Shown in pieces: positions 63,962 to 64,000 of a DNA stretch of 64,000 nucleotides (position 1 is the stretch's first letter; each line of letters begins with the position of its first letter). The position numbers and the translations under genes are program-made. The notes below the pieces were generated by a model, which saw only the letters and a list, made by a program, of their open reading frames with translations, made no database searches and was not told the DNA's origin. This DNA comes from an uncultured Christensenellaceae bacterium (GTDB lineage Bacteria > Bacillota > Clostridia > Christensenellales > UBA3700), in contig CALWKW010000001.1 in assembly GCA_944381365.1 (NCBI GenBank), positions 405,100-469,099 of the forward strand, written 5' to 3'.

Positions 63962-64000
63962 GCAATAGCAAAACTTAATGCGTTTTTATGCTTTTTCTAT

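Noticed and set aside
1-64000. tRNA, rRNA, SRP RNA, tmRNA, insertion sequences, prophage and CRISPR arrays
   Set aside because: Intergenic regions were read on both strands; none showed a tRNA cloverleaf, transposase, terminal inverted repeats with a transposase gene, or spaced direct repeats. Small RNAs without strong motifs could still be missed.

Overview
The window is a 64 kb piece of a low-GC Bacillota (Clostridia-type) chromosome. The evidence is gene order: the region matches several conserved Bacillus/Clostridium neighbourhoods (yqfC-yqfD-phoH-pgpH-ybeY-era-yqzL-recO; lepA-hemW; iscR-iscS-iscU; yifB-dprA-topA-trmFO-hslV-hslU; ffh-rpsP-khpA-rimM-trmD; rnc-smc-ftsY-ylxM). Genes of the sporulation-associated families yqfC, yqfD and ylbJ are present, so the lineage is or was a spore former. 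The species cannot be named from the sequence. Almost all genes lie on the minus strand. I saw no rRNA, tRNA, CRISPR array, prophage or insertion sequence.

Layout, by increasing coordinate. 1-4 kb: the end of a Y-family DNA polymerase gene (cut by the window edge), a lipoprotein and pyruvate phosphate dikinase. 4-10 kb: the yqfC-to-recO operon, including a 33-codon yqzL, a c-di-AMP phosphodiesterase gene lacking its usual extracellular domain and a short recO. 10-17 kb: replicative helicase DnaB, oligoendopeptidase F, a PTS IIC-like permease and a three-gene operon around a DtxR/MntR-type regulator. 17-22 kb: a small zinc-ribbon protein, hemW, lepA, a LUD-domain protein and a glycerophosphodiester phosphodiesterase. 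22-24.8 kb: a 45-codon membrane protein, the iscR-iscS-iscU Fe-S operon with a clear promoter and operator, and a small XRE regulator with its own inverted repeats. 25-38 kb: glyA, tcdA, aspS, hisS, hslUV, trmFO, topA, dprA and yifB.

38-54 kb: a large lipoprotein-membrane fusion, rplS with a structured leader, yraN-rnhB-rbgA-DUF1292-trmD-rimM-khpA-rpsP-ffh-ylxM, then ftsY and smc, a divergent lysine-rich H1-like gene, rnc, plsX and rpmF. 54-64 kb: acetate kinase and phosphotransacetylase, tmcAL and ylbJ on the plus strand, a coiled-coil protein, an RsmD-CoaD fusion, 5-formyl-THF cyclo-ligase and an aconitase-family hydratase.

Most of the window is core information processing: translation, tRNA modification, SRP secretion, chromosome segregation and ribosome assembly, with a fermentative carbon core (PPDK, Pta-AckA). 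I did not find a complete new multi-gene system. The unusual items are single-gene novelties and regulatory signals: the RsmD-CoaD fusion, the minimal PgpH, the lipoprotein/GT-C-like fusion, the zinc-headed H1-like protein, a terminator between rimM and trmD, and several operator palindromes.
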